A stretch of 64,000 bases of DNA from JBKDZL01 sp047971145 (GTDB taxonomy: Bacteria > Bacillota_I > Bacilli_A > Erysipelotrichales > Erysipelotrichaceae), in assembly GCA_047971145.1 (NCBI GenBank), contig JBKDZL010000028.1, forward strand, positions 27,437 to 91,436. Reading direction: 5' to 3'. A program made the position numbers and the translations under genes. Shown piece after piece: positions 62,892-64,000 of the stretch. How positions within the stretch are numbered: position 1 is the stretch's first letter; each line of letters starts with the position of its first letter. Under the pieces are notes generated by a model. The model was not told the origin of the DNA and did not search any database. It saw nothing but the letters and a program-made list of their open reading frames with translations.

Positions 62892-63543
62892 GCATGTACC
62901 CCATTGATCTAACAGTCACAACAATATCTCGATACTCACCTAAATTTTTACGTAACATTTTTATATGAGTATCAATAGTTCTATCATCACCATCATAATC
63001 ATAACCCCAAAGAGTTTTAACTAAGTGTTTACGTGATAAGGCAATATTTTTATTTTCAATTAAATGAGCCAACAAATCAAATTCTTTTGGAGTAGTATTA
63101 ATTTTAATACCATTAATTTTAATACTATGACTTTTTAAATTAACCTCTAAACCTTTATAGACAAAAATATCAGTGGCATCTACTTTGTTACGTGATAAGA
63201 CAACTTTGATTCTGGCCATCAACTCTTTCATTGAAAAAGGTTTAACAATATAATCATCAGCGCCTAATTCAAAACCTAATAATTTATCATCTTCACTAGT
63301 ACGAGCAGAAAGAATAATTATCGGCACATCTTTAATTTTTTTAATTTGTCGACAAGTACTATAACCATCTAAGTTAGGCATCATTAAATCCAAAATGATT
63401 AAATTATAATCATTTTTGTAGACTAAATCAATTGCCTCATAGCCATCACCAACGGTATCAATATCATAACCATGGGCAATCGCATACTCCCCAATCGCAT
63501 TTCTAATATTTATTTCATCATCAACAATTAATATTTTATTCAT
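62878..63543 (-). CDS. OmpR/PhoB-family response regulator
   Basis: A 221-residue regulator from ATG 63543 (AAGGAG upstream; the GTG six bases earlier is less likely). Receiver with acidic pair in VDDE, phospho-acceptor Asp52 (ILDLMMPNLDG), SARTS and KPF switch residues. C-terminal winged helix with TPKEFDLLAHLIENKN and DDRTIDTHIKMLRKNLG. Its start overlaps the dnaE stop by the 8-nt ATGAATAA junction. Confidence 0.94.
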   Translation of the reverse strand: MNKILIVDDEINIRNAIGEYAIAHGYDIDTVGDGYEAIDLVYKNDYNLIILDLMMPNLDGYSTCRQIKKIKDVPIIILSARTSEDDKLLGFELGADDYIVKPFSMKELMARIKVVLSRNKVDATDIFVYKGLEVNLKSHSIKINGIKINTTPKEFDLLAHLIENKNIALSRKHLVKTLWGYDYDGDDRTIDTHIKMLRKNLGEYRDIVVTVRSMGYMLEIQ

Positions 63544-64000
63544 AATCACTCTCCTTACATTTTACTACTCTTTTAATCAAATACCTACCCTTACTAGATT
63601 TCCTTAATTCTATTTTAAGCAATATTCCCGTTTTTATTAAATCATATTCCTTCTTATATAAATCAGGCATAATAGCTACATCAAAATTACCACTAACATC
63701 GCTAAGTTCCACAAATGCCATCATTTCACCACTTTTAGTTCGATAAGTCTTTACTTTAGAAATAATGGCTAATGTATAAATAACCTCTTGATTTTCTATA
63801 TCGCTTAAATAAAGATATGGATATTTATCTTTCACTCTAATAAGCTCAGTTGGGTGTTGAGAAAAATAAACGCCACAAAGCTCTAATTCGTAACTCAAAT
63901 TAGCAAAAACATCATCTTTAAAATTTATTAATTGTGGTTTATCCAATAACTCTAAATTAAAGCTAACAATACCATTATTTTCTATTTCAACTAATTTTGC
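63536..64000 (-). CDS. dnaE: DNA polymerase III alpha subunit DnaE, C-terminal end
   Basis: The last 154 codons of a gene that runs past position 64000, open in frame to the edge. It matches the DnaE C-terminus: ELCGVYFSQHPTELI (the Lx-G-Y-x-S-x-HP motif) followed by the OB-fold VKTYRTKSGEMMAFVELSDVSGNFDVAIMP, split here at MAFV, and a lysine-rich end. It is the second replicative polymerase beside PolC, as usual in Bacillota. Confidence 0.88.
   Translation of the reverse strand, partial: AKLVEIENNGIVSFNLELLDKPQLINFKDDVFANLSYELELCGVYFSQHPTELIRVKDKYPYLYLSDIENQEVIYTLAIISKVKTYRTKSGEMMAFVELSDVSGNFDVAIMPDLYKKEYDLIKTGILLKIELRKSSKGRYLIKRVVKCKESDYE

Noticed and set aside
1..64000. Mollicute genetic code (TGA as Trp), suggested by AT-richness
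   Set aside because: Trp residues are TGG throughout and TGA terminates the ATPase frame at 34840 and the permease at 33735, with correct overlaps to the next genes.
1..64000. Wholesale reassignment of TAA/TAG to sense
   Set aside because: Nearly all genes end at TAA or TAG at family-typical lengths with tight stop/start overlaps; at most occasional read-through is compatible.

Overview
The window is about 64 kb of compact, AT-rich chromosome (roughly 30% GC by eye) from a low-GC Bacillota, most likely an anaerobic Erysipelotrichia-like or related Bacilli lineage. Pointers are a Gram-positive PolC, Spx, a SUF system with SufU, an L27 precursor with its Prp protease, a type II MurB, DivIB, strong Shine-Dalgarno sites, and an Rnf complex. 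The standard bacterial code applies: Trp is TGG, and TGA ends two genes (stops near 33735 and 34840). TAA dominates as stop. Cell-wall genes (murB, murG, divIB) rule out a wall-less Mollicute. I saw no tRNA, rRNA, CRISPR, insertion sequence or phage genes.

Layout. 1-2561 (minus): spx-mnmA-CPBP protease-recD2 (recD2 runs off the edge). 2987-7868 (plus): amino-acid permease, trpS, and an ABC exporter whose permease has two in-frame TAA codons. 7966-14308 (minus): pgi followed by an Rnf operon in the order C-D-G-E-A-small ORF-B; RnfG has two FMN domains, RnfB is short, and an undescribed-looking 58-residue Cys-rich membrane protein sits between A and B. 14533-23363: a NifU-like protein, an operon of a PEPCK-like P-loop protein with nadE and an AI-2E family protein, a lipoprotein, deoD-apt, and two small membrane proteins. 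22611-27955 (minus): sufC-D-S-U-B plus a HAD phosphatase. 28071-32576: two PrsA-like foldases, a HIT protein, a flavodoxin and an AbgT-type transporter. 32641-42509: two metal ABC systems, the first with a DtxR/MntR-family regulator and two matching operators in a divergent promoter region. Galactose mutarotase, RlmA and an old yellow enzyme homologue lie between the two systems.

43720-59442 (minus) is a housekeeping block read from right to left: rplU-prp-rpmA, obgE, ruvA-ruvB, murG-murB-divIB, an Asp23 protein with fakA, recG, rnc and polC. The window ends with a Na/phosphate symporter with a PhoU-like tail, a two-component system and the 3' end of dnaE.

Most worth a second look: (1) four in-frame stop codons in three otherwise intact genes (ABC permease, metal ABC ATPase, ruvB), each followed by well-conserved coding sequence in the same frame; (2) the remodelled Rnf complex; (3) ribosomal protein L21 with a long Lys/Ala/Thr repeat tail whose end overlaps the prp start; (4) the paired metal-regulator operators; (5) three genes that look leaderless in an otherwise Shine-Dalgarno-rich region.
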